This document shows, in pieces, positions 7,250-16,581 of a stretch of DNA of 64,000 bases. A program made the position numbers and the translations under genes. Each line of letters starts with the position of its first letter. Positions within the stretch are counted from its first letter, which is position 1. Source of the stretch: Candidatus Microbacterium colombiense (GTDB lineage Bacteria; Actinomycetota; Actinomycetes; Actinomycetales; Microbacteriaceae); the NCBI GenBank assembly GCA_029203165.1, contig CP119308.1, forward strand, positions 3,038,001 through 3,102,000. Reading direction: 5' to 3'. Below the pieces are notes generated by a model. It did not search any database. It saw only the letters and a list, made by a program, of their open reading frames with translations, and was not told where the DNA came from.

Positions 7250-8806
7250 TCACTCGCAGCGCAGCCCGTCTTCGGGCACGACGTCGTCGATCAGGAACGC
7301 CTCGACGGCGTCATCCACGCACATGTTGCCCTTGTTGTAGCCGGTGTGCCCCTCGCCGACGCGCGTGATGAGCACGCCCTCCTGAAGCTGATCCGCGAGC
7401 GATTCGGACCACTCGTACGGCGTCGCCGGGTCGTTGGTCGTGCCGACCACCACGATCGGCCCCGCGCCCTCGGCCGTGATCTCGCCGCGGGTACCGGTGG
7501 GCGGGTAGGGCCAGACCGAGCAGGAGTCGGGACCATCCCAGTACGGAGCGATCGTCGGCGCTCCCTCGGCGATCTTCGCCCTGATCGCGGCTTCGGCTGC
7601 CGGGTCGTCCTCGACGGGGTAGTCCATGCAGTTGTACGCCCGGAACGCCTCGGTGGAGTTGTCGGTGTAGACGCCGTCCTCACGGGTGTTGTAGAAGTCG
7701 GCGAGCAGGAACATCGTCGTCGGGTCGCCCTGGAGCGCACCCTGCAGCCCCTGGGAGAGAGCACCCCAGCTGTCTTGCGAGTACAACGCCGCGATGATGC
7801 CGGTCATCATCGAATCGGCACCGAGGAGCCGGCCGTCGCCGTTCTTCAACGGCGTGCGATCGGCGCTCGCGAGCAGCGCCCCCAGATCGGTCATCGCCTG
7901 GTCCACCGTGCCGTTGAACGGGCAGCTGCCGGAGTCGAGACAGTCCTGCATGTACGCGCGCAGCGCTGATTCGAATCCCAACGCCTGGGTCGCGCCGACC
8001 TCGAGCCCCGGGACGGCGGGATCGATCGCGCCGTCGAGCACGAGCCGCCCGGCCTTCGCCGGGTACAGCTTCGCGTAGGTCGCGCCGAGGAAGGTGCCGT
8101 ATGAATAGCCCAGGTAGTTCAACTGCGTGTCGCCCAGCACCGCGCGGATCAGATCCATGTCGCGCGCGGCGTTGATCGTCGTGATGTACGGCAGGATGCC
8201 GCCGCTGTTCGCATCGCATGCCTCGGCGAACGCCTTGTGTGAATCGAGCAGCTCGGCCTCCCACTCGGCCGTGCCGCGCGGGGCACTCGGGATGCCGTAG
8301 AGGTAGTCGTCCATCTCCGCGTCGTCGTAACAGGTCACCGCTGTCGAGGAGCCGACTCCACGGGGGTCGAAGCCGATCACGTCGTAGTTCTCGATGAGGG
8401 CGGCGCCGACGGCGAAGTCGAGGTTGTTGAGGATGAGGTCGGCGCCGCTCGCGCCGGGGCCGCCGGGGTTGGTCAGCAGCGAGCCGATCGCGGTGCCTTC
8501 GGCTTGATGTCGCACCACGGACAGCGTGATGTCGGCGTCGCCCGGGTTCTCCCAGTCGAGCGGTGCCGTGACCTCGGTGCAGTCGAAGCCGATGCCGCAC
8601 TCGCTCCAGGTGAGCGTCTGCGAGTAGAAGGGCAGCAGATCCGCTGCGACGCCCTCGGTGTCGGGGGCGTTGGTCACTGACGGCTTGGGTGCCGCCTGCT
8701 CCGGGATCATCGCGTAGAGACAGCCCGACAGGGCGACGGATGCCGCGGCGAGCCCGGCGATGACCGCGGCGGCGCGGCGGAAGCGGGAAGTCGGTCGGTT
8801 GTTCAC
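7250..8806 (-). CDS. secreted alpha/beta-hydrolase lipoprotein (tripeptidyl aminopeptidase type)
   Basis: A 518-residue exported hydrolase. Basic residues and a hydrophobic core precede the lipobox ALSGC (Cys29). The oxyanion-type motif TNPGGPGASG lies near residue 113. The nucleophile elbow LGYSYG places Ser235. The C-terminal TAP-like domain supplies the acid in GTTNDPATP and the base in GEGHTGY. Streptomyces relatives (SlpD/SlpE, tripeptidyl aminopeptidase) cleave peptides from proline-rich or secreted substrates. The start overlaps the holB stop by 4 bp, placing it last in the topA-tmk-holB run, an unusual home for an exported enzyme. Confidence 0.9.
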   Translation of the reverse strand: MNNRPTSRFRRAAAVIAGLAAASVALSGCLYAMIPEQAAPKPSVTNAPDTEGVAADLLPFYSQTLTWSECGIGFDCTEVTAPLDWENPGDADITLSVVRHQAEGTAIGSLLTNPGGPGASGADLILNNLDFAVGAALIENYDVIGFDPRGVGSSTAVTCYDDAEMDDYLYGIPSAPRGTAEWEAELLDSHKAFAEACDANSGGILPYITTINAARDMDLIRAVLGDTQLNYLGYSYGTFLGATYAKLYPAKAGRLVLDGAIDPAVPGLEVGATQALGFESALRAYMQDCLDSGSCPFNGTVDQAMTDLGALLASADRTPLKNGDGRLLGADSMMTGIIAALYSQDSWGALSQGLQGALQGDPTTMFLLADFYNTREDGVYTDNSTEAFRAYNCMDYPVEDDPAAEAAIRAKIAEGAPTIAPYWDGPDSCSVWPYPPTGTRGEITAEGAGPIVVVGTTNDPATPYEWSESLADQLQEGVLITRVGEGHTGYNKGNMCVDDAVEAFLIDDVVPEDGLRCE

Positions 8807-9960
8807 GGTGTCCTCCCGCTCGTGATCGTCACGAGCAAGCTCTCGAGGGCGAGCAGCGGTGCGACGTTGCGCTCCAGCGACTGTCGCGTGTCGGCAAGGT
8901 GGTCAAGTACGACAAGAGTACGGGCCTCGGGCCAGGCCGAAGCGAGGGCGCTCAGCTCGGGGCGCAGTTCGGTGTTGATGAGGGCGTCGTCCCGCCCGAA
9001 CTGCAGCATGATGACGTCGCGGAAGAGCGATTGGAGATCGGTCAGCACGCGGTCGATGCCATCGCGGAGGCTGCGCGTCGCGCGCTTCTTCTGGTCGTCT
9101 TCCAGCGCCGACAGCTGGGAGCGCAGCGCCGGGGGCACCGCCTGCCCTTCGCCGACTCCGACCATGCGCAGGAGCGAGGCACGCTCCGTGGCGTCACGCT
9201 CCGCTGTGAGCGCCTTCGCGTCTTCGGTCGCCGCTTGGATGATCCGGCCCGCGACCTCCACCGAGTCGCCGACTCCCCGCACGCCGAGCACCGACCGCAG
9301 TGTCTCGTCGCGACGACGTCTCGCACCCTCGTCGGTGGCGAGCCGCTGCGCCATGCCGATGTGCCGCTGCGCGTGCCGCGCGGCCTGTTCCGCCACCGCC
9401 TCATCGACACCCGTGCGCAGGCTGATGAGACGGGCGACATCGGCGACGTCCGGCTCACGCAGGCGCAACGACCTGACGCGCGAGCGGATCGTGGGCAGGA
9501 GGTCGGCCTCGCTCGGGGCGCAGAGGATCCACACCGTGCGCTCCGGCGGCTCTTCGAGAGCCTTGAGCAGCACGTTGGAGGTGCGCTCGACCATGCGGTC
9601 GGCATCTTCCACCACGATCACGCGGTAGCGCCCGGCCGACGGGGCGAAGTATGAGCGCTCGACGAGTGCGCGCGCCTCGGCGATCGTGATGATGACCTTG
9701 TCGGTGCGAAGCGCGGTGAGGTCGGGATGCGTGCCCGCCAGCACCTGTCGCATGGCAGCCTCGTCGTCGGGGCGGTCGGCGATCAGTGCGGCGGCGAAGG
9801 CATAGGCGAGCGTCGATCTGCCGGAGCCGGGAGGGCCCGTGATCAGCCACGCATGCGAGAGTGCGGCAGGGTCGGACGCTGCTCCGCGCAACGTCTCGAC
9901 CGCGGCGTCCTGCCCCCAGACGTCAGCCCACGGAAAAGGGGCAGTGCTGGTCTGGGGCAT
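8803..9960 (-). CDS. holB: DNA polymerase III delta' subunit
   Basis: A 385-residue AAA+ clamp-loader subunit. Walker A is GPPGSGRST, with Arg in place of the usual Lys, as expected for a delta' subunit that does not hydrolyse ATP. VVEDADRM is the degenerate Walker B, and LLKALEEPPERT and the SRVRSLRL sensor-1 SRC-like segment follow. With DnaX and delta it loads the beta clamp onto primed DNA. It sits between tmk and the exported hydrolase, the usual tmk-holB order. Confidence 0.95.
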   Translation of the reverse strand: MPQTSTAPFPWADVWGQDAAVETLRGAASDPAALSHAWLITGPPGSGRSTLAYAFAAALIADRPDDEAAMRQVLAGTHPDLTALRTDKVIITIAEARALVERSYFAPSAGRYRVIVVEDADRMVERTSNVLLKALEEPPERTVWILCAPSEADLLPTIRSRVRSLRLREPDVADVARLISLRTGVDEAVAEQAARHAQRHIGMAQRLATDEGARRRRDETLRSVLGVRGVGDSVEVAGRIIQAATEDAKALTAERDATERASLLRMVGVGEGQAVPPALRSQLSALEDDQKKRATRSLRDGIDRVLTDLQSLFRDVIMLQFGRDDALINTELRPELSALASAWPEARTLVVLDHLADTRQSLERNVAPLLALESLLVTITSGRTP

Positions 9961-10008
9961 GCTCTCAGCCTAGACGGGGGCACCGACGCGCGTCGCGCGG
10001 AGATTGCG

Positions 10009-10644
10009 TCAGCGCGACGCGAGCAGCGTCTCGACGCGCGATCGGATGCTCGCGGCGATCGATTCCGCGGATGCCGTCGCATCGAGCACGAGGAACCGGT
10101 CGGGCTCATCGCGCGCCAGCCCGAGGTAGGCGTCGCGGACGCGCCCGTGGAACTCGGCCTTCTCGGCCTCGAGCCGGTCGAACGGCTTGTCATCGGAGTC
10201 GAGTCGGTGACGCGCGATCTGCGGGTCGAGGTCGAGCAGCACGGTGAGGTCGGGCAGCGCCCCCTCGGCGGCCCAGAGCGACAGGTCGCGGATCTGCGTG
10301 CCGTCCAACACGCGCCCCGCTCCCTGGTACGCGACCGATGAGTCGAGGTAGCGGTCCTGCAGGACGACGTCGCCACGCTCCAGCGCCGGCCGGACGACGG
10401 TCGCGACGTGATGCGCGCGATCGGCGGCGTAGAGCAGAGCCTCCGCCCGCGGAGCGATGTCGCCCCGGTGATGGAGCACGATGTCGCGGATCAGCTGGCC
10501 GACCTCGGACCCGCCGGGTTCGCGGGTCCGAACGACCGCGTTCCCGGCATCCGACAACCAGTCGGCGAGCAGGTTCGACTGCGTGGTCTTGCCCGAGCCG
10601 TCGCCGCCTTCGAGCGTGATCCACACACCGCGACCTGAGGTCAC
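10009..10644 (-). CDS. tmk: thymidylate kinase
   Basis: A 211-residue P-loop kinase that phosphorylates dTMP to dTDP. The P-loop is LEGGDGSGKTTQ (about 11-22), REPGGSEVGQLIR is the dTMP-binding DRX-type region, and LQDRYLDSSVAYQGAGR is the conserved substrate loop. Length is normal. Its ATG overlaps the topA stop by 4 bp and holB follows 48 bp later, so topA-tmk-holB form one transcription unit. Confidence 0.97.
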   Translation of the reverse strand: MTSGRGVWITLEGGDGSGKTTQSNLLADWLSDAGNAVVRTREPGGSEVGQLIRDIVLHHRGDIAPRAEALLYAADRAHHVATVVRPALERGDVVLQDRYLDSSVAYQGAGRVLDGTQIRDLSLWAAEGALPDLTVLLDLDPQIARHRLDSDDKPFDRLEAEKAEFHGRVRDAYLGLARDEPDRFLVLDATASAESIAASIRSRVETLLASR

Positions 10645-13514
10645 GCTTGCGCCTTCTTCGCGGCGTTGGCCGCGCGGGTCGCCGCCGCCTTCTTCGCCGC
10701 CGCCGAGCGCGCCGCTGCCTTCTCGGCATCCGTCGACGTGGCCTTCGCCGCCGTCTTCGCGGGAGCCTTCTTCGCAGGAGCCTTCTTGGCGGGAGCCTTC
10801 TTGGCGGGAGCCTTCTTGGCGGGAGCCTTCTTGGCGGGAGCCTTCTTCGCCGCCGTGCGTCCGCCCCTCTTGGGAGCGGGGCCCTTGGCGCGCTTGTCGG
10901 CGAGCATCTGCACGGCGATCTCGAACGTGATGTCCTCGACCTTCTGTCCGCGCGGGATCGTCACGTTGGTCTCGCCGTCTGTCACGTACGCGCCGAAGCG
11001 TCCGTCGCGGATGCGGATCGGCTTGCCGCTCACGGGGTCGGCATCGAACTCCGCGAGCGCGCTCGACGCGCGGCGTGCGCCGTACTTCGGCTGGGCGTAG
11101 ATCTCGAGCGCCTGTTCGAGGGTCACGTCGAAGATCTGTGACTCGCTGTCGAGCGATCGAGAGTCGGTGCCCTTCTTCAGGTACGGACCGAAGCGGCCGT
11201 TCTGCGCTGTGATCTCCTCGCCGGACTCGGGGTCGGCGCCGACGACGCGGGGCAGGTTGAGCAGCTGCAGCGCCGTGTCGAGCTCGATCGTGTCGACCGA
11301 CATCGAACGGAACAGCGATCCGGTGCGAGCCTTGGGCGCCACGACCTTCTTCGCTCCGCGCTTGGGCTTGGGCGCCTCGACGACCTCACCGGTGCTGGTG
11401 TCGACGTCGGCATCCTCGGATACGGGGTCGTTCTCCTGCACGTAGGGCCCGAAGCGACCGTCCTTGACGACGATGATCTTGCCGTTCTCGGGGTTCTCGC
11501 CGAGCACACGATCGCCGGCGACGGGCGCATCGATGAGCTCCTGCGCCTTGGCGGAGGTCAGCTCGTCGGGCGCGAGGTCTTCCGGCACGTTGACGATGCG
11601 CGGCTTGGCCTCGGGGTTCTCGGGGTCTGCGACCTCGAGGTAGGGGCCGTACTTGCCGAACCGCAGGGTGGCGGTGTCGGTGATCGGCGTCGAGTTGAGG
11701 GCGCGCGCGTCGATCTCGCCCAGGTTGTCGACGACCTGGCGCAGACCCACGTGGTCGTCGGAGCCGAAGTAGAAGGACTTGAGCCACTCCACACGGTTCT
11801 GCTCTCCGCGGGCGATCGTGTCGAGGTCGTCTTCGAGCGCTGCGGTGAAGTCGTAGTCGACGAGGTCGGCGAAGTGCTCCTCGAGCAGGCGGACCACGCT
11901 GAATGCGAGCCACGTCGGCACGAGGGCCTGGCCACGCTTGACGGCGTATCCGCGGTCGAGGATCGTCTCAGGGATCGACGCGAAGGTCGACGGACGGCCG
12001 ATGCCCTTCTCCTCGAGCACCTTGACCAGTGACGCCTCGGTGTATCGCGGCTTGGGCGTCGTGCGGTGCCCCTTGGCCTCGGCATCCGACACCGCGAGCT
12101 CGTCGCCCACGGCGACGGCGGGGAGGGACTGGTTCTCGGCGGCGTCGGCGTCGCCGCGCTTCTCGTCGCGTCCCTCTTCATAGGCCTCGAGGAAGCCCTT
12201 GAAGGTGTACACCGTTCCGGATGCCGTGAACTCGGCCTTCTGGCCCGCCGCGTCGACGGCGATGGTGACCGTGGTGGTCTCGTACTTGGCGTCGGACATC
12301 TGGCTGGCGACCGTGCGCTTCCAGATGAGGTCGTAGAGACGCTGCTCGTCGCGATCGAGTTCCGACGACAGCGACGCGGGCGTGCGGAAGTTGTCTCCCG
12401 AGGGGCGGATCGCCTCGTGCGCCTCCTGCGCGTTCTTGCTCTTCGACTTGTACACGCGCGGCTTCAGCGGCACGGCGGCATCGCCGTAGAGCGCGACAGC
12501 CTGGCTCCTCGCCGCCTGCACCGCCTGGGTGCTCAGCGACGTGGAGTCCGTACGCATATAGGTGATGTACCCCTTCTCGTACAGACGCTGCGCGACGCCC
12601 ATGGCCTGCTTCGCGCCCATCGAGAGCTTGCGACCGGCCTCCTGCTGCATCGTCGAGGTCGTGAACGGCGCGTAGGGGCTGCGCGTGCCGGGCTTCGCCT
12701 CGACCTTGGTGACCGTGCCGAGTCCCGCGGCCTCGATCGCCTGGGCGAGTGCGGCGGCGGCGGCCTCGTCGAGGATGACCACGGCCTTCTTGAGCTTGCC
12801 GTCCTCGCCGAAGTCGGTGCCACGGGCGAGCTGCCCGCCGTCGACGCGCACGAGGCGGATCTTGAAGGTGGTCCCCGTCGCCGCAGCTGCGGCATCGACG
12901 TCCCAGTACTCGGCCGACGTGAACGCCATGCGCTCGCGCTCGCGGTCGACGATGAGCCGCGTCGCCGCGGACTGCACGCGGCCCGCCGAGATACCGGTCT
13001 TGACCTTGTACCACAGCACGGGAGACACGTCCCAGCCGTACAGGCGGTCGAGGATGCGGCGGGTCTCCTGCGCGTCGACCAGGTCGTGGTCGAGCTCGCG
13101 GGTGTTGCCCACGGCAGCCTGGATCGCGTCCTTCGTGATCTCGTGGAAGACCATGCGCTTGACCGGGACCTTCGGCTTCAGCGTCTCGAGCAGGTGCCAG
13201 GCGATCGCCTCGCCCTCGCGGTCCTCATCAGTGGCGAGCAGGAGTTCGTCTGCGGTCTTGAGCGCACGCTTGAGCTCGGCGACCGTCTTCGTCTTGCGAT
13301 CGGACACGACGTAATACGGGTCGAACCCGTTGTCGATGTCGATCGAGTACTTCCCGTAGGCCTGCTTGTCAGCAGCCGGGATGTCCTTCTTGTCAGCGAG
13401 GTCGCGGATGTGGCCGACGGAGCTGAGCACCTCGTAGCCGTCGCCGAGGTATCCCTGAATAGACCGCATCTTCGTCGGGGACTCGACGATGACGAGCTTC
13501 TTGCCTTCAGCCAA
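10641..13514 (-). CDS. topA: DNA topoisomerase I (type IA)
   Basis: About 957 residues. The Toprim domain begins KKLVIVESPTKMRSIQGYLG and has DEDREGEAIAWHL. The catalytic tyrosine is Tyr319 in ITYMRTDST. Four C-terminal TOPRIM-C repeats follow (RFGKYGPYLEV, RFGPYVQEND, RFGPYLKKGT, RFGAYVTDGE), then a lysine/alanine/proline-rich tail. The tail (roughly the last 90 residues) has perfect APAKK repeats from a 15-bp tandem DNA repeat (about 10760-10855) and probably binds DNA, as in other actinobacterial TopA. The start is taken as TTG at 13514 because GGA lies 7 nt before it; an in-frame start at 13547 lacks a ribosome site. Confidence 0.96.
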   Translation of the reverse strand: MAEGKKLVIVESPTKMRSIQGYLGDGYEVLSSVGHIRDLADKKDIPAADKQAYGKYSIDIDNGFDPYYVVSDRKTKTVAELKRALKTADELLLATDEDREGEAIAWHLLETLKPKVPVKRMVFHEITKDAIQAAVGNTRELDHDLVDAQETRRILDRLYGWDVSPVLWYKVKTGISAGRVQSAATRLIVDRERERMAFTSAEYWDVDAAAAATGTTFKIRLVRVDGGQLARGTDFGEDGKLKKAVVILDEAAAAALAQAIEAAGLGTVTKVEAKPGTRSPYAPFTTSTMQQEAGRKLSMGAKQAMGVAQRLYEKGYITYMRTDSTSLSTQAVQAARSQAVALYGDAAVPLKPRVYKSKSKNAQEAHEAIRPSGDNFRTPASLSSELDRDEQRLYDLIWKRTVASQMSDAKYETTTVTIAVDAAGQKAEFTASGTVYTFKGFLEAYEEGRDEKRGDADAAENQSLPAVAVGDELAVSDAEAKGHRTTPKPRYTEASLVKVLEEKGIGRPSTFASIPETILDRGYAVKRGQALVPTWLAFSVVRLLEEHFADLVDYDFTAALEDDLDTIARGEQNRVEWLKSFYFGSDDHVGLRQVVDNLGEIDARALNSTPITDTATLRFGKYGPYLEVADPENPEAKPRIVNVPEDLAPDELTSAKAQELIDAPVAGDRVLGENPENGKIIVVKDGRFGPYVQENDPVSEDADVDTSTGEVVEAPKPKRGAKKVVAPKARTGSLFRSMSVDTIELDTALQLLNLPRVVGADPESGEEITAQNGRFGPYLKKGTDSRSLDSESQIFDVTLEQALEIYAQPKYGARRASSALAEFDADPVSGKPIRIRDGRFGAYVTDGETNVTIPRGQKVEDITFEIAVQMLADKRAKGPAPKRGGRTAAKKAPAKKAPAKKAPAKKAPAKKAPAKKAPAKTAAKATSTDAEKAAARSAAAKKAAATRAANAAKKAQA
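10756..10860. repeat. 15-bp tandem repeat encoding the TopA APAKK tail
   Basis: About six near-perfect copies of a 15-bp unit (plus strand GCGGGAGCCTTCTTG). All copies are in frame, so copy-number change lengthens or shortens the basic tail without breaking the gene. Confidence 0.85.
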
Positions 13515-13616
13515 GGGTGCGTCCTTTCTTCGAAGCACACCATACACACCACTGTGTGGGGTTGTTCACAGTGAGCACCTGCGTGATCGCGGGATTGGTG
13601 ACTCTCGCCGCCGTCA

Positions 13617-13943
13617 TCACCCCTCGGGTGGCCCGGCTCGGGCTCGGGAGACGGCAGCGAGTCCAGCGTACGCCGCCTGCACCTGCACGGTCGCCACGGA
13701 GCCCTCGACGGTGCACCCGATGAGTGTCGCCCCGGCCGCCGCGGCGACCCGTTCCGCGAGCGCGCAGGGGCCGTCGGCGGCGACGACGGCCCCACTGGTT
13801 CCGTCGGCTGCGGCGAGCGCCGCGGCATCGGCGGCTCCGGCCACGCGCTGCGCGGTGACGGCGGCGCCTCCCAACGCGGCGAGACCCAGCGCCACCGTCG
13901 CGACGACGCTCAGCGCCCCGGCGGCGATCGCCGAGCCGGCCAT
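13617..13943 (-). CDS. TadE-like pseudopilin, Rv3654c type
   Basis: A 108-residue protein with an N-terminal hydrophobic segment (about 3-30, MAGSAIAAGALSVVATVALG), then a small domain with two cysteines (GPCALAE and LIGCTVE) able to form a disulfide. This fits the actinobacterial TadE-like last gene of Tad pilus clusters. Its ATG overlaps the preceding TadE stop by one base (TGATG). It probably assembles into or primes the pilus. Confidence 0.75.
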   Translation of the reverse strand: MAGSAIAAGALSVVATVALGLAALGGAAVTAQRVAGAADAAALAAADGTSGAVVAADGPCALAERVAAAAGATLIGCTVEGSVATVQVQAAYAGLAAVSRARAGPPEG

Positions 13944-14305
13944 CAGCGCCCACCGTCCAGTGCGCAGCTCGAGGCGCGCAGCGGCATCCGGATCATGGCG
14001 CCGAGGGCCAGATCGGCCCGTGCCACCACGCAGACGAGGTCGTCATGGGCAGCGGAGGAGAGCGAAGCACCCGGTACCGCACGACTCACGAGCGCCGCGG
14101 CCGTGCCGACCTCCTCGCCGCGACCGAGCACACGCGCGGCGTCGGCCGCGGCGTCCTGCAGGGCGACGTGCCGTGCGGCCCCGCTGAGGGCGCCGACCCC
14201 CAGGAGCACGGTGAGCACGACCGCGGGGAGCGCGATGGCGAGTTCCGCGGCGACCGACCCACGCTCCCCTGGGCGCTGCCGTGCGATGCCCGATGCGTCT
14301 CTCAC
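13943..14305 (-). CDS. TadE family minor pseudopilin
   Basis: About 120 residues. GERGSVAAELAIALPAVVLTV matches the TadE N-terminus, a polar stretch with Glu at the +5-like position followed by one membrane helix. The distal part has two cysteines (DDLVC and RASSC). The start is a GTG at 14305 that overlaps the upstream pilin stop as GTGA; the open frame runs much further upstream but crosses other genes. A membrane-anchored pilus component in the Tad operon. Confidence 0.8.
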   Translation of the reverse strand: MRDASGIARQRPGERGSVAAELAIALPAVVLTVLLGVGALSGAARHVALQDAAADAARVLGRGEEVGTAAALVSRAVPGASLSSAAHDDLVCVVARADLALGAMIRMPLRASSCALDGGR

Positions 14306-14499
14306 GACACCGTCAGTGCCCGGCGTACGAGATCCGTGAGGATCCCGCGCACCTCCTCCGACCGCATGATCGCGACAAGCAGCCCCGCGAAGGCCACCGC
14401 GGCCATCGTCGTGATCGCGTACTCCGCGGTGGCCGCACCCGCGTCGTCGCCGAACAGTGCGGTCGCACGGCGGCGATCCAGCGAGGGGAGAGCATTCAT
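14302..14499 (-). CDS. small Flp-type pilin (DUF4244-like)
   Basis: A 65-residue protein: a short basic leader (MNALPSLDRRRATALFGDD), then AGAATAEYAITTMAAVAFAG and a hydrophobic helix. Glu and Tyr in AEYAI correspond to the conserved +5/+6 residues of Flp pilins. It is probably the major structural pilin, processed by a prepilin peptidase not encoded in this window. Flanked by TadC and TadE genes in the same direction. Confidence 0.8.
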   Translation of the reverse strand: MNALPSLDRRRATALFGDDAGAATAEYAITTMAAVAFAGLLVAIMRSEEVRGILTDLVRRALTVS

Positions 14500-14544
14500 G
14501 ATGTTCCTTCTTTCTCTGGGGATGCACGAGCATCCGATCTCGGT

Positions 14545-15456
14545 TCACAGCAGAAGCGGTGTGGAGCCCAGCACACTGAGCAGCAGCGGAGCCACGCCGA
14601 GCAGCAGAAACGCCGGCAGGGTGCACACGCCCAACGGGATGAGGAGCTGGGTCGACAGCCGAGCAGCGCGCAGCCGCCCCTGGACCCTCGCCGCGTGACG
14701 ATCCTGCGCCGCGAAGGCCCGCAGCAGCTCGACCGCGGGCACCCCCGCGGCGCGTGACAGGTCGAGCACGGCCTGCACGCGCTGACCGTCGCCGTGCTCC
14801 CTCACCGAGCTCTCCTCGACCAGCCGCACGGCACGATCGACCGATGCGCCGCCGGCCAGGGCCACCGCGGTGAGCTCGGCGCGGATACCGGGTGTGCCCG
14901 GCTCGGGCTCGGCGCGGCGCAGGAGGCGACGCGTCCACAGACGTGCCGCCCCCATCAGCGCGAGTCCGGCGAACACGCACCCCGCAGCCAGGGGGTTGCG
15001 CACCACGATCCCCACGGTGTCGAATCCGAGAGCGAAGCCGAGCAGCAGTCCGGCCACCGGCATCCACAGCAGGATCCGTGCCGTACCGGCGGGTTCGGCG
15101 AGGGCGATACGCACGTCGTCGGTCGCGGATGCCGCGTCGCGCAATGCCTCGGCGATCATCCTCAGCACCTCGGCGAGAGGAGCACCGACGATGCCGGCGA
15201 TCTCCCACGCGGCAGCCACGTCGCTCCATGCGTCCCCTCCCCCCTCGATCGCGGGCAGCAGGGGCATTCCCGCCTCGATGCGTGCGACGACCGCCTGCGC
15301 GTGCGCATCGCCCGTCTCGGCGAGATGCCGCCAGGCGGCCGCCGGAGCCGTTCCCGCCTGCAACAGGACCGCCAGGGTCTGCACCGAGGTCGCCGCATCG
15401 GCTGCTCCGATCCCACGACCGAGAGAGCGCCTGTCTCCGCGACGCCGCATCACCAC
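14545..15456 (-). CDS. Tad pilus inner-membrane protein (type II secretion F domain)
   Basis: A 303-residue membrane platform protein of the GspF/TadB-TadC class. It has a soluble T2SSF domain with VQTLAVLLQAGTAPAAAWRHL and hydrophobic segments near 145-165, 175-195 and at the C-terminus (LGVCTLPAFLLLGVAPLLL). Only one such gene is present here, whereas many Tad loci have separate TadB and TadC; length suggests TadB and TadC halves are combined. It overlaps the ATPase gene by 7 bp. Confidence 0.85.
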   Translation of the reverse strand: MVMRRRGDRRSLGRGIGAADAATSVQTLAVLLQAGTAPAAAWRHLAETGDAHAQAVVARIEAGMPLLPAIEGGGDAWSDVAAAWEIAGIVGAPLAEVLRMIAEALRDAASATDDVRIALAEPAGTARILLWMPVAGLLLGFALGFDTVGIVVRNPLAAGCVFAGLALMGAARLWTRRLLRRAEPEPGTPGIRAELTAVALAGGASVDRAVRLVEESSVREHGDGQRVQAVLDLSRAAGVPAVELLRAFAAQDRHAARVQGRLRAARLSTQLLIPLGVCTLPAFLLLGVAPLLLSVLGSTPLLL

Positions 15457-16460
15457 GGCCGCACCTCCTCGATACCCAGCTGATCGCCCACCAGCACGAA
15501 GGCGCCGGCCTGCGCGATGCGGCGAACACCATCGGGCGCTCGCTCCAGGTGCAGCACGACGCTGAAAGCACTGACAGCCTGGCGAGCGAGCGCCGTCGCA
15601 TCCATCCCGGCCAGAGCGCCGAGCGCCTCGAGTCGCGCCGGCACATCTCGCAGACCGCTCGCATGCAGCGTGCCCGCTCCCCCGTCATGACCCGTGTTGA
15701 GCGCGGTGAGGAGCTCGCGCACCTCTTCACCTCGACACTCCCCCACGACGAGTCGATCGGGGCGCATGCGGAGGGACTCGCGCACGAGGCGGGCGAGGGT
15801 GATCCCTCCGGCGCCCTCGAGATTCGCCTGCCGCGCTTCGAGCGCCACGTGATGGGGGTGGCGGGGGCGGAGCTCGGCGACGTCTTCGATCGTGACGATG
15901 CGTTCAGCTGTCGACGCCTCGGACAACAGTGCCGAGAGCAGAGTCGTCTTACCGGTGCCGGTTCCGCCGGTGATCAGGATGTTCGCCCGAGCAAGGACCA
16001 GCCCCCGCACCCACTCCAGCTGGCCCGGCTCGAAAGCGCCGCGTGCCGCGAGGGCATCGAGATCGGCGGCGCGCACGCGGGGGATGCGGATCGAGAGCGC
16101 CGTGCCGGTGCTGGCGACGGGCGCGAGGACCGCATGCACCCGGATTCCGGAGTCGAGTCTCACATCGACGCAGGCGGCCTGGTCGTCGAGATGGCGTCCG
16201 CCGAGACCCACCAGGGCGACGGCGAGGTCACGCACCTCGCGCTCCGAGGCGCTCCACCCGTCGATCCGTTCGGCACCCTGTCCGCGATCCACGAAGAGGC
16301 CTTGGGCACCGTTGACGAAGATGTCGGTGACGGCATCGTCGGCGCAGTGCTCGGCCAACGGGCCGAACGCGGCGTCGACCTGCAATGGCGCGTTCACCCC
16401 TCGGGGATCGTCACCGCGGAGTCGCGGATGACGAGGCTGGATGACGAAGGATTCGACCAT
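15450..16460 (-). CDS. tadA: Tad secretion ATPase (CpaF/TadA)
   Basis: A 336-residue PilT/VirB11-type secretion ATPase. Walker A is ITGGTGTGKTTLLSALL (about 161-177), the Asp box is IVTIEDVAELR, Walker B is LVVGECRGEE, and a His box precedes GHDGGAGTLHAS. It powers pilin assembly from the cytoplasmic face. First gene of the pilus operon here; the Ssd/TadZ gene that often precedes it is absent. The ATG at 16460 is retained. Confidence 0.93.
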   Translation of the reverse strand: MVESFVIQPRHPRLRGDDPRGVNAPLQVDAAFGPLAEHCADDAVTDIFVNGAQGLFVDRGQGAERIDGWSASEREVRDLAVALVGLGGRHLDDQAACVDVRLDSGIRVHAVLAPVASTGTALSIRIPRVRAADLDALAARGAFEPGQLEWVRGLVLARANILITGGTGTGKTTLLSALLSEASTAERIVTIEDVAELRPRHPHHVALEARQANLEGAGGITLARLVRESLRMRPDRLVVGECRGEEVRELLTALNTGHDGGAGTLHASGLRDVPARLEALGALAGMDATALARQAVSAFSVVLHLERAPDGVRRIAQAGAFVLVGDQLGIEEVRPW

Positions 16461-16581
16461 TCCTCGACGCTAAGAGCCCCCGCCCATGCCGCCGGACCGA
16501 GAAGCCGGGGACTGTGCACAAGTGTGATCGTCGCGCTCCCGTGGAGGGCATCTCGCCGCTTCGAGACCGCCCGGTGACGGG

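Noticed and set aside
13539..13569. topA promoter GTGAAC / TATGGT
   Set aside because: The two hexamers are 19 bp apart and the -35 match is weak, so it was not listed as a feature.
12066..13574. Plus-strand 502-codon open frame opposite topA
   Set aside because: It is a shadow of the high-GC topA gene; it has no ribosome site, no domain signature and atypical composition, while topA is certain.
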